From Loigolactobacillus zhaoyuanensis (GTDB taxonomy: Bacteria; Bacillota; Bacilli; Lactobacillales; Lactobacillaceae), in NCBI RefSeq assembly GCF_003946385.1, contig NZ_RHOE01000022.1, positions 1 through 41,042 of the forward strand: 41,042 nt of DNA, in the 5' to 3' direction. The notes under the pieces were generated by a model. That model worked only from the letters and a program-made list of their open reading frames with translations, was not told the origin of the DNA and ran no database searches. Made by a program: the position numbers and the translations under genes. How positions within the stretch are numbered: the stretch's first letter is position 1; every line of letters starts with the position of its first letter. Below are positions 1 through 6,792 of this stretch, one piece after another.

Positions 1-150
1 TCCAAGGAATCCAAGACGCGCTTAACCACCGGCCACGTCGGAGCTTGAACTACAACTGCGCCAGTGAACTATTCATTGATTTAGATGATTAACTATACCA
101 ATTTATAAGAATAGGTCGATACTGTTGCACTTGATTTGACAATTTGGGCT
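1..150 (+). mobile_element. Right end of an IS30-family insertion sequence (partial)
   Basis: The transposase tail at 3-92 is followed by a short AT-rich stretch containing GTTGCACTTGATTTGAC at about 124-140, which resembles the terminal inverted repeats of IS30-family elements in lactobacilli. The left part of the element is outside the window, so neither the matching repeat nor a target duplication can be checked. The end near 150 is approximate. Confidence 0.5.
3..92 (+). CDS. IS30-family transposase, C-terminal fragment
   Basis: Reading in frame from base 3 gives 29 residues followed by a TAA stop at 90-92. The fragment contains LNHRPRRSLNYNCASELF, which matches the typical C-terminal signature of IS30-family DDE transposases (an N-x-R-P-R-x-x-L-x-Y motif shortly before the stop). 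Only the tail is visible because the gene begins outside the window, so whether the transposase is intact is unknown. It lies immediately before the convergent tpx gene. Confidence 0.6.
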   Translation, partial: QGIQDALNHRPRRSLNYNCASELFIDLDD

Positions 151-160
151 TTTTATTTTT

Positions 161-652
161 CTATAAAGTGTCTAAGAAATTCAATGCAGCACTGTAATCA
201 GGTTCGTTAGTTTGTTCGTGAAGTAATTCGCGGTAAACAATTTTTCCGCTGGCATCAATAATAAAGATCGAACGTGTGTTAATGCCTGCTTCAGGAGCAA
301 ATACGCCCATTGCGCGGCCAAATGATGCTTTAGCGTCAGAAAGCATTTCCATTTTTTTAACGCCTTCAGCGGCACACCAATCAGACTGTTCAGCTATTGT
401 GTTGGTGGAGATAGTTACGAAGCGAATATTCTGTATCTTGTCAGCATCGGCATTAAAATGTTTAGTTTGCACGCTGCAAACGCTAGTATTAATGTTAGGA
501 ATTACGCTGATCAAAGTGGTTTGACCGGAAAAATCAGTCGTCGTTAACGTCTCGCCAGCCTTATTAAGGACCGTAAATTCAGGCAATAGGCTGCCAACTT
601 CAGGTGCTTCACCGACAGTTGTTAAAGGATCACCATGCATTGTAACGTTCAT
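161..652 (-). CDS. tpx: Thiol peroxidase (atypical 2-Cys peroxiredoxin, Tpx)
   Basis: A 163-residue protein of the usual Tpx length that reduces hydroperoxides in the cytosol with electrons from thioredoxin. The peroxidatic cysteine is Cys59 in the motif NTSVCSVQT, and the resolving cysteine is Cys93 in SDWCAAEG; this spacing is diagnostic of Tpx. The N-terminal part shows the thioredoxin-fold peroxiredoxin pattern (PEVGSLLPEFTV, then DFSGQTTLISVIP). An ATG at 650-652 is preceded by a GAGGTGA ribosome binding site. It stands alone, convergent with the IS30 remnant. For a catalase-poor lactic acid bacterium it would be a main peroxide defence; this role is inferred from the family. Confidence 0.93.
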   Translation of the reverse strand: MNVTMHGDPLTTVGEAPEVGSLLPEFTVLNKAGETLTTTDFSGQTTLISVIPNINTSVCSVQTKHFNADADKIQNIRFVTISTNTIAEQSDWCAAEGVKKMEMLSDAKASFGRAMGVFAPEAGINTRSIFIIDASGKIVYRELLHEQTNEPDYSAALNFLDTL

Positions 653-750
653 TATAAACTCACCTCATTATTATATTTGGTAGCCCTATCATAACACGAA
701 TTATAATTGTGTACAATTTATTTTCAAATAAAAAAATAAGCAGTGATTGC

Positions 751-1293
751 TTATTTAACGTACTGGATCGTATAGCCATTGCCGCTGGGGACGACTTCAA
801 AATTGCTATAGCCTTCTGCCATCCAACTTGAAGCATTGGCTTGACCCCAAGCGACTGCTTCACTGGTTGAAGAAAAGTTTTGACCATCACCGCTAGCTAC
901 CGAGCTACTATCAGCGCTACTGCTAGTACTGTCGTCAGCGGTGTCGCTGTTGCTGTCCTCGTCACTAGTACTACTACTTTTTTGATGGTGACTACTACTA
1001 GTCGCCGTGCTCGTTTTACTGCTAGCGTTTGTTTCAGCACTACTCGATTCGCTGGCTACTGTCGTAGTGGTCGGTTGTGCGGCTTGGTTGTCGTTAGCAA
1101 TGCTAGAAAATTCGGCGTAGACACCAAAGGCCACAATCAGAACCACGATAATAATTAGTGACCAACGATGGCGGGTGATGAAAGATTGCCGCGGTGCTCC
1201 TGTATTTCTAGCTGGCTTGGCTGCGGTGGCGCGTTGCGGCTGTTTAGCCGCATGGCGCGCGACACGACTATTTGGTTTATCTTGTTTACTCAT
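751..1293 (-). CDS. Membrane-anchored Ser/Thr-rich extracellular protein of unknown function
   Basis: A 180-residue protein with three visible parts. Residues 1-42 are basic and rich in Ala/Arg/Gln and probably cytosolic. Residues about 44-62 form one hydrophobic segment (WSLIIIVVLIVAFGVYA). Residues about 65-140 are a low-complexity Ser/Thr/Asp linker. The last 40 residues form a small folded-looking domain (SEAVAWGQANASSWMAEGY, ending NGYTIQYVK). The topology suggests a type II membrane anchor with the C-terminal domain displayed outside the membrane. The ATG has GAGGAG 8-9 bases upstream. That ribosome binding site lies exactly at the edge of the tandem repeat array that forms its leader. 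I do not recognise the terminal domain with certainty. Confidence 0.75.
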   Translation of the reverse strand: MSKQDKPNSRVARHAAKQPQRATAAKPARNTGAPRQSFITRHRWSLIIIVVLIVAFGVYAEFSSIANDNQAAQPTTTTVASESSSAETNASSKTSTATSSSHHQKSSSTSDEDSNSDTADDSTSSSADSSSVASGDGQNFSSTSEAVAWGQANASSWMAEGYSNFEVVPSGNGYTIQYVK

Positions 1294-1305
1294 TTAAAAA
1301 GGCTC

Positions 1306-1755
1306 CTCTACTTCACTAAATAGGTTGTTTATTGACTCAGTCCGTCAATAAACCTCTATGTTCCGGGCGATGACATTCTTGTGGCAAAGTTCATGCCGCA
1401 AGAAACATGGCTCTACTTCACTAAATAGGTTGTTTATTAGCCAATAGCGCTAATAAACTTTGATGTTCCGGGCGATGACATTCTTGTGGCAAAGTTCATG
1501 CCGCAAGAAACATGGCTCTACTTCACTAAATAGGTTGTTTATTAGCCAATAGCGCTAATAAACTTTGATGTTCCGGGCGATGACATTCTTGTGGCAAAGT
1601 TCGTGCCGCAAGAAACATGGCTCTACTTCGCTAAATAGGTTGTTTATTAGCCAATAGCGCTAATAAACTTTGATGTTCCGGGCGATGACATTCTTGTGGC
1701 AAAGTTCGTGCCGCAAGAAACATGGCTCTACTTCACTGAATAGGTTGTTTATTGA
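1306..1755. repeat. Tandem array of 105-bp units (4 full copies plus a partial fifth)
   Basis: Units begin with CTCTACTTC at 1306, 1411, 1516, 1621 and 1726, a strict 105-base period; the fifth copy stops after about 30 bases. Copies 2-4 are nearly identical and copy 1 diverges. Each unit holds two inverted repeats. The first is GTTTATTAG/CTAATAAAC (1432-1440 with 1450-1458 in copy 2); in copy 1 the same position reads GTTTATTGA/TCAATAAAC (1327-1335 with 1345-1353), so both arms changed together. The second is a 10-bp stem, TTCTTGTGGC with GCCGCAAGAA. The array fills the space between a TetR gene and the anchored-protein gene, both read leftward. No family is recognised. Confidence 0.9.
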
Positions 1756-1822
1756 CCAAGTGTACCTAAAATTGTAACACGCTAACAGCTATAATGCCCC
1801 TTTTTGGCGTGAGCTTTATTAA

Positions 1823-2407
1823 CTATTTAGGATCGGTCAACCACGTTGCGGTCAGGTTTAATAATTGCTCTAACGGTTGCATCACAGGGTCGACTAATTG
1901 CTGTTGGATTGCCTGTGCGTACTGTAAAACGTCACTATTGATCAGCAAGATTGCTAAGCCAGATGGCAGCACACGAAAATCGCCAGCAGCTTGACCTTGC
2001 TCGATCACAGTCTGGAATTCAGGGAAAATCAAATTTTGTTCTACTGCGGGAATTGCCAGCTGAGTTAGCAACGGGGAATTGAGAAATTGTTGCAGCGTCG
2101 CAAGTGATCGTGGTTGATCTTGAGCAAACTGGTAAAGGGCACGCATATAAATTTGAACTTGCTGAGTCGGCGTTGCTGCTAAAGCGAGCTTGGCGCTTAA
2201 ATAGTGTTGTAAATTTTGCCGTTGCCGTTGAAAAACCTGACGGAGTAAATCTTCCTTGTTATCGAAATAAATGTAGATCGTTGAGGGATATAACTGCGCA
2301 GTTGCGGCAATTTTAGCAATTGTGATATCACTTAAGCCGACTTGCAAAATCAACTCAGTTACACTATCAATGATCTGTTCGTATTTTTTATCGTCTCTTT
2401 TTCGCAT
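1823..2407 (-). CDS. TetR/AcrR family transcriptional regulator, apparently leaderless
   Basis: A 194-residue DNA-binding repressor-type protein. The N-terminal 50 residues carry the TetR helix-turn-helix (EQIIDSVTELILQVG, then ITIAKIAATAQLYPSTIYIYF); the remaining helices are the variable ligand/dimer domain. The frame is open further upstream, but I place the start at the ATG 2405-2407. The residues before it do not look like a TetR N-terminus, the upstream DNA holds a terminator, and a near-perfect promoter ends just before this ATG. No Shine-Dalgarno is visible, which fits a leaderless mRNA. The target is unknown; the neighbouring TetR and the AI-2E-family gene are candidates only by position. 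Confidence 0.85.
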   Translation of the reverse strand: MRKRDDKKYEQIIDSVTELILQVGLSDITIAKIAATAQLYPSTIYIYFDNKEDLLRQVFQRQRQNLQHYLSAKLALAATPTQQVQIYMRALYQFAQDQPRSLATLQQFLNSPLLTQLAIPAVEQNLIFPEFQTVIEQGQAAGDFRVLPSGLAILLINSDVLQYAQAIQQQLVDPVMQPLEQLLNLTATWLTDPK

Positions 2408-2413
2408 AACTGA

Positions 2414-2442
2414 AGTATAAGCGAAGTCACGTTGTTGGTCAA
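2414..2442 (-). promoter_or_regulatory. Sigma-A-type promoter of the leaderless TetR gene
   Basis: On the minus strand TTGACC (2437-2442) is followed by a 17-base spacer and TATACT (2414-2419). The expected transcription start, seven bases after the -10 box, coincides with the A of the ATG at 2407, so the transcript would have no 5' untranslated region. Confidence 0.75.
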
Positions 2443-2501
2443 AGCTACGTCGCATAATGAGGGATAAATTAAAACAGCGTTGGTGATCGCTATACAAATA
2501 C

Positions 2502-2536
2502 AAAAAACCAGCCACCAATTTACTAGTGGCTGGTTT
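2502..2536 (-). terminator. Rho-independent terminator after the second TetR gene
   Basis: Perfect 11-bp arms AAACCAGCCAC (2505-2515) and GTGGCTGGTTT (2526-2536) with a 10-base loop. On the minus strand the stem is followed by a T run. It ends the TetR gene at 2550-3146. Confidence 0.85.
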
Positions 2537-2549
2537 CAGTCAAGCTGAA

Positions 2550-3146
2550 CTAGATCGTCATATCAACTTCATTGGTCAAGCTAGCTACTTGGCTGGTAGC
2601 GTTGAAAATTCGCGTTACCCGTGCTTGCCATAACTCATCAGATAATTCAGCGTTGAAAACAATTTCTAACACTAAGATCATTTGGTGAGCTAATACCTGT
2701 GCCGTCAATGAATCAGTCAGGCGCTGTTCAATAAGTGCTGCTTGGACACCAGCTTCATAGGTCGCCCACATTTCTAAGCGCCGGCCGTTTAACTCAGGCG
2801 TACGGTTAACATTGGCCATTAAGCGGCGTGTTGCCTGTAATGCAGCCTGTGTTGCTTCGTTAGTTGGCAAGTCTTCAGCGAATTGATGAAAGGCTGGCCA
2901 TAGATTAGCAACGGAAGTCTGTTGCTGAACTAAATGACGAATACTAGTGAGTAGCGCAGTTTCATTATGAAACATAATATCATCTTTACTTTTAAAATAA
3001 GTGAATAGCGTTTTTGGTGCGATACCGGCTTGTTTAGCAATTTCGGCAACAGTTACGTTGTCAAAACCCTTTTCATCGAATAGGTGAATAGCGACGGTAA
3101 CGATCTCCTGACGCTTGAGCGCTTTTTTGCGTTCGCGCAGTCCCAT
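2550..3146 (-). CDS. TetR/AcrR family transcriptional regulator
   Basis: A 198-residue regulator starting MGLRERKKALKRQEI. The helix-turn-helix occupies about residues 14-58 and includes FDEKGFDNVTVAEIAKQAG and the recognition-helix signature PKTLFTYFKSKDD, typical of TetR proteins. The C-terminal two thirds are helical and unassigned. An upstream in-frame methionine exists, but this ATG has a G-rich ribosome binding site (GGGGGC) at proper spacing and a family-like N-terminus. It lies downstream of the AI-2E-family gene on the same strand with a 200-base gap, so it may have its own promoter. The ligand and target are not evident from sequence. Confidence 0.88.
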   Translation of the reverse strand: MGLRERKKALKRQEIVTVAIHLFDEKGFDNVTVAEIAKQAGIAPKTLFTYFKSKDDIMFHNETALLTSIRHLVQQQTSVANLWPAFHQFAEDLPTNEATQAALQATRRLMANVNRTPELNGRRLEMWATYEAGVQAALIEQRLTDSLTAQVLAHQMILVLEIVFNAELSDELWQARVTRIFNATSQVASLTNEVDMTI

Positions 3147-3344
3147 AAATAATGCCCCCAGTGTTTGTGATAGAATCTTAATCAAAGCGGCAAAATACGC
3201 CAGCTTAAGTGATCAGCGTGTGGGAAAACGGTTTGTCAGCTAGCGCATAATCACATTACCAAATTATACAGCAGGATATAAAAACGTGTACAGATTCTGA
3301 GTAGATTTAGTGAAATATAGCTAAATTCTCATTGACTTCCCATT

Positions 3345-4490
3345 CTACGGCTCGTCATTACGTTCAGGATGGTACCAACCTGAACGGGAACGATACCAAT
3401 TGAACAAACGGCTGATAATAATTTTAAGCACAGCATAACCAGGAATACCGAGAATAACTCCGACTAAGCCGAATAATTTGCCAGCGGTCAATAAAACAAT
3501 TGCGATCGTGACGGGATGCATCGCCATATTGCTGCCCATGACCAATGGCGAAATCACTTGTGTTTCTAACAGCCATTCAATAAGGAAGACAACGATCACA
3601 GCAATAAACATTTGGATCGAGGTCAATGCACCAAGGACCAATGCAGGAATCATCGCCAGCGCTGAGCCTAAATAAGGAATCAAATTAAGCGGTCCAGCCA
3701 ATAAGCCAAGCACTAACGCAAATTTCAACCCGATCACACTATAACCGATCATAAAAATAATTGAAACAAAGAAGGCAACGGTTAACTGGCCTTGAATGTA
3801 TTGGCCGACTTTAGTGTTGATCTCGTTCAGCAGGTCTAATAACGTGGCTTGATAACGTTCAGGCAATAATTTAGCCAGCGCCTGCGGGAAGTATTGACCA
3901 TCTTTTAGCATGAAAAAGAGCAGGAAAGGAGCAGTGGCGATCGTGATCACAACATTGCCGACCACATTGATGATCGAACTTAATTGTGAAAAAGTGCCAT
4001 CGACTAAGTTGCCGTTTTTGCCACCAAAAAATTTAGTTAAATCTTGACCGACTTGGTTCATATCAATAAAATCAGGCCAATGTTGTTGATCAGCCACGTT
4101 GCGGCTAATTTTAGTCAATTCCCGCCAATATTGCGGTGCGGCTTTAACAAAACCACTAATTTGTTGTTGGACCGCCGGAATAAATTGGCGCATGCCCAGG
4201 CTGATCAGCAAAACCAGCACTACAAACAGTCCGGCAATCGTTAATCCACGATTAATATGCCAGCGCCGCTCCAATAAATTCACCAGAGGTACCATTAGAT
4301 AGTATAAAATACCGGCTAGAATGAGTGGCGGGGCAACGGTCGATAAAAATTGGCCCAAGGGATCAAGCAACCAAGTTAATTTGGTTGCCATCCAGATCAC
4401 AACTAACCCTAGACTGATATTCAGTAAGTAAATGGTGGCTTTATTATTGAGAAAAAGTCGAGTAAACCAAGTTGACGGTTTATTGGGCAT
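3345..4490 (-). CDS. AI-2E family (PerM/YdiK-like) membrane transporter
   Basis: A 381-residue integral membrane protein with about eight hydrophobic segments: three near the N-terminus (residues about 17-110), an amphipathic soluble stretch (about 115-190), then five more. Motifs such as LLAGPLNLIPYLGSALAMIP and a C-terminal GIPGYAVLKII segment are characteristic of the AI-2E transporter family. Members include the autoinducer-2 exporter TqsA and several cation or unknown-substrate exporters, so the substrate cannot be told here. A TAAGGAGG ribosome binding site lies 11 bases before the ATG. Two TetR genes follow on the same strand; either could control it, which is only an inference from position. 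Confidence 0.85.
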   Translation of the reverse strand: MPNKPSTWFTRLFLNNKATIYLLNISLGLVVIWMATKLTWLLDPLGQFLSTVAPPLILAGILYYLMVPLVNLLERRWHINRGLTIAGLFVVLVLLISLGMRQFIPAVQQQISGFVKAAPQYWRELTKISRNVADQQHWPDFIDMNQVGQDLTKFFGGKNGNLVDGTFSQLSSIINVVGNVVITIATAPFLLFFMLKDGQYFPQALAKLLPERYQATLLDLLNEINTKVGQYIQGQLTVAFFVSIIFMIGYSVIGLKFALVLGLLAGPLNLIPYLGSALAMIPALVLGALTSIQMFIAVIVVFLIEWLLETQVISPLVMGSNMAMHPVTIAIVLLTAGKLFGLVGVILGIPGYAVLKIIISRLFNWYRSRSGWYHPERNDEP

Positions 4491-4673
4491 ATGATGCGCG
4501 CCTCCTTAATGAATTACTTTGGCTTCATCATAGCATTAATATGGTTAAAACACAGCTAAATCGCAATTTTGGTGCGCGATATAAGCGCCGTTTTTTATGA
4601 TTTCAGTCAATTTGCTAGCACCACACCTTGGCGTATGGTAGACTGAAAAATTAAAAAAGTTTTGCGCAACCTA

Positions 4674-4702
4674 TTGTATTTTATAAAAATAGTTGTTATA
4701 AT
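4674..4702 (+). promoter_or_regulatory. Candidate sigma-A promoter of the spx-like gene
   Basis: TTGTAT (4674-4679), a 17-base spacer and TATAAT (4697-4702), about 70 bases before the ATG at 4773. The remainder of the 282-base gap at 4491-4772 is AT-rich, and I see no other clear element in it. Confidence 0.6.
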
Positions 4703-4772
4703 TTACTTACAAATAATAAGCTATGAATTGTTTGTATATTGGACAAAATTTTTTGACAAAGGGGCGCTTTAA

Positions 4773-5174
4773 ATGACAGTACAACTTTACACGTCATCAA
4801 GCAATGCATCCAGCCGTAAGGCCCGTGCTTGGTTCCGTGACCATGAGATTCCATTTATGGAACGTAATATCATGGCACAACCACTAAGTCAGGATGAAGT
4901 TAAACGCCTGTTGCGTCTGACTGAGAATGGTACTGAGGATATCGTTTCAACACGAGCGAAGATCTTTGGCAAATTGCATATTGATTTGGATACCATCTCA
5001 ACTAGTAAATTGATCGAATTAATTGCGCAACATCCAGATTTACTCAAACGGCCGATCATGTTTGATGATAAACGACTACAAATTGGATACAATGAAGAAG
5101 AAATTCGCCGTTTCTTACCACGTAAAACGCGTCAACTAGAAATGGAAAAAGTTCGTGCTCGTTTAGCGATTTAA
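4773..5174 (+). CDS. Spx/ArsC-family regulator lacking the redox CxxC
   Basis: A 133-residue protein matching Spx along its whole length: the N-terminal strand QLYTSSSNASSRKARAWF, the central TENGTEDIVSTRAKIF, the RPIMFDDKRLQIGYNEEEI stretch and the C-terminal IRRFLPRKTR. Spx proteins bind the RNA polymerase alpha C-terminal domain and redirect transcription in thiol stress. The canonical CxxC redox switch (CTSC) is replaced here by Asn11-Ala-Ser-Ser14, and the protein has no cysteine at all. It therefore cannot be a disulfide-switched Spx, although the RNA polymerase-binding surface, including the conserved glycine of TENGTE, is preserved. An AAAGGGG ribosome binding site precedes the ATG. 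Single gene with its own promoter and terminator. Confidence 0.88.
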   Translation: MTVQLYTSSSNASSRKARAWFRDHEIPFMERNIMAQPLSQDEVKRLLRLTENGTEDIVSTRAKIFGKLHIDLDTISTSKLIELIAQHPDLLKRPIMFDDKRLQIGYNEEEIRRFLPRKTRQLEMEKVRARLAI

Positions 5175-5180
5175 CCAGGC

Positions 5181-5220
5181 AAAGCCATTCATCGTAAAAT
5201 TACGATGAATGGCTTTTTTT
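5181..5220 (+). terminator. Rho-independent terminator of the spx-like gene
   Basis: Perfect 16-bp arms AAAGCCATTCATCGTA (5181-5196) and TACGATGAATGGCTTT (5201-5216), a 4-base loop and a run of T. Confidence 0.95.
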
Positions 5221-5258
5221 GTGATCAAATTAGTTGATTATTAATGGGAGGTGCTACG

Positions 5259-5504
5259 ATGCAATATATAAAATCTCGTAAACAAGGAACCTCGATTGTT
5301 TTAACAGTGCCGGCCGAATTCAACATTGAAACGAATATTGAATATGAAGCAAAAAAGTTACCAGATGGTACTATTCAATTTACGCCGGTTCAATCGTACC
5401 CTGAAATTTGGAATGACGATCCTGCTATTATTGCTGAGTTTAATCAAGAAATTGGTTTACAGGATGACGGAGGTAATTATGGCCGCGAAAACACAGATTA
5501 TTAA
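5259..5504 (+). CDS. MazE-type (AbrB/SpoVT-fold) antitoxin
   Basis: An 81-residue acidic protein. Residues 1-45 (QYIKSRKQGTSIVLTVPAEF and on) have the pattern of the swapped-hairpin AbrB/MazE DNA-binding domain; the acidic C-terminal half (SYPEIWNDDPAIIAEFNQEI) would wrap the toxin. The ATG at 5259 is chosen over one at 5244 because GGGAGGTG lies just 7-8 bases before it. The reading frame overlaps the start of the downstream toxin by 26 bases, as is usual for antitoxin-toxin pairs with translational coupling. Antitoxins of this type usually repress their own promoter together with the toxin. Confidence 0.82.
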   Translation: MQYIKSRKQGTSIVLTVPAEFNIETNIEYEAKKLPDGTIQFTPVQSYPEIWNDDPAIIAEFNQEIGLQDDGGNYGRENTDY

Positions 5505-5835
5505 ACAAGGTGGAATCTATTGGGTGACAGCAGAACCGCATGCTGGGCACGAAGAGGGCGGACATGCGCTTAATAATGATAATATCCGACGACCGGTTGT
5601 AGTGGTCTCCAATAATCGTTATAATCAGGCAAAAATGGCGTTAGTTTTTCCGATCACATCGGTTCAAAAGAAAAGCCGTTATTTATTATCAATTAAACTA
5701 AAAAAGCCTTCCAGCATTATATTAACTCAAATTCTGGGCTATGATATGATCGCCCGTCAGGCAGAATATGCCGGTGTAAATATCGAACAGGAGCAATTAG
5801 ATTATTTACGCAATATAGTTGTGCATATGCTATAG
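5479..5835 (+). CDS. MazF/PemK-family endoribonuclease toxin
   Basis: A 118-residue protein starting MAAKTQIIKQGGIYWV. The family signature is clear: a first strand QGGIYWVTAEPH, then RRPVVVVSNNRYNQ, followed by MALVFPITS and a C-terminal helix. MazF toxins cleave mRNA at short sequences until held by the antitoxin. The ATG at 5479 has GGAGG five bases upstream, inside the end of the antitoxin gene. The frame is open to 5326, but that extension only overlaps the antitoxin out of frame. The insert HAGHEEGGHALNNDNIRR lies where MazF proteins have the active-site loop with the conserved arginine. Confidence 0.88.
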   Translation: MAAKTQIIKQGGIYWVTAEPHAGHEEGGHALNNDNIRRPVVVVSNNRYNQAKMALVFPITSVQKKSRYLLSIKLKKPSSIILTQILGYDMIARQAEYAGVNIEQEQLDYLRNIVVHML

Positions 5836-5855
5836 AAAAAGTTTAAACGATAAAC

Positions 5856-5905
5856 AAAAATAAGGAGAAAAAGTCGTTTTTAACGGTTTTGTCTCCTTAT
5901 TTTTT
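5856..5905. terminator. Bidirectional terminator between mazF and the YheO-type regulator
   Basis: Arms AAAAATAAGGAGA (5856-5868) and TCTCCTTATTTTT (5892-5904) form a 13-bp stem with A-rich and T-rich flanks, so it can work for both convergent genes. Confidence 0.85.
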
Positions 5906-5938
5906 GTAAAAAGATGATGCCAAGTAACCTGGTTTTCT

Positions 5939-6631
5939 TTAAGCATCTTGCGCTTTAACCAGTTGTAGGTAGCGGTAAACACTAGGCTCAGAAGTCTTGA
6001 TCGTAGTAGCGACTAAACTAACCGAATCCTTTAGCAAGAAGTAACCCTGTTTTTGCAGGCGGCGCACGATTTCTATTTTATCGTCGCGCTTTAAATAATC
6101 GACTGAAACATGACGTTCGCTGCAGACTTGTAAGGTTTCCGTTGTGGCTAAATCATGGATCGAGCTAGTAAGATGCTCAGGCTCAGTTGGCGCAGACGTC
6201 GTCACTTTTTGCGGCGTATTTGGCTTTAATTGATTATAACTATTGATGACTTTAGTAATTGCCTTTTGCAAGTCATCAAGCTGACCGTTATCTGTGTTGA
6301 TACAAATCATGGCGATAATTTCACCAGCATAGCGAATAAAGTAGGTAGAGGAACATAATTCATGCTGATTATGGATGACGCCGGCATAATTCGCTAAATA
6401 GTCACGTTGCTCAATTTTCCCCGCTTGAACTGTGCGCAAGACCAAATCAGTGACTGGATCACCGATTTTACGCTGTGAAATATGACTATTACGAATAGCG
6501 ATAACGGAGTGATCTAAATTAGTCAAATCGTTCAATAAAACTTCACTATTTTCACCTAGAATATCTGCTAAAAAATCAACCAGCGGAATGAACTGCTGAA
6601 TGTATTCGTGGATTACTTGTTGATCAACCAT
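5939..6631 (-). CDS. YheO/DauR-type transcriptional regulator (PAS-like plus HTH)
   Basis: A 230-residue protein with two domains. Residues about 8-115 match the YheO-like PAS domain (VDFLADILGENSEVLLNDLT, IGDPVTDLVL, YFIRYAGEIIAMICINTD). Residues about 170-228 match the DauR-like HTH (DKIEIVRRLQKQGYFLLKDS, then TSEPSVYRYLQ). Relatives include DauR, which controls D-arginine catabolism, and other amino-acid-responsive regulators. The ATG at 6629-6631 is preferred because AGAAGGTG stands six bases before it; an in-frame GTG three codons earlier would abut the ribosome binding site. Its neighbours are serine and threonine dehydratases, so control of amino-acid deamination is a reasonable guess. 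Confidence 0.85.
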   Translation of the reverse strand: MVDQQVIHEYIQQFIPLVDFLADILGENSEVLLNDLTNLDHSVIAIRNSHISQRKIGDPVTDLVLRTVQAGKIEQRDYLANYAGVIHNQHELCSSTYFIRYAGEIIAMICINTDNGQLDDLQKAITKVINSYNQLKPNTPQKVTTSAPTEPEHLTSSIHDLATTETLQVCSERHVSVDYLKRDDKIEIVRRLQKQGYFLLKDSVSLVATTIKTSEPSVYRYLQLVKAQDA

Positions 6632-6744
6632 ACTAAGCACCTTCTGTTATTAGATTGACTATATAATAACAAATAAATATTATAATGATAATCTTTTATT
6701 GCTTGAAATGATCAAAATCAAGTGTTTGAATGCTATTACTTATC

Positions 6745-6754
6745 TGATATATCA
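6745..6754. promoter_or_regulatory. Palindrome TGATATATCA upstream of the YheO-type regulator
   Basis: A perfect 10-base palindrome between the serine dehydratase beta gene and the regulator start. The same 10-mer occurs at 13073-13082 and 24335-24344, always between genes. A shared operator is possible but unproven. Confidence 0.3.
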
Positions 6755-6792
6755 TTGATCAATTTCAATTATTTTATAACAAGCTTATACGT

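Noticed and set aside
1306-1755. CRISPR array
   Set aside because: Units follow each other directly with a 105-base period and near-identical content; there are no short repeats with unique spacers and no cas genes.
2408-2518. N-terminal extension of the first TetR protein
   Set aside because: It would run through the terminator of the neighbouring gene, lacks a ribosome binding site and does not match TetR N-termini.
5326-5478. Longer start for the MazF toxin
   Set aside because: The extension overlaps the antitoxin out of frame, and the ATG at 5479 has a GGAGG site and the usual MazF N-terminus.
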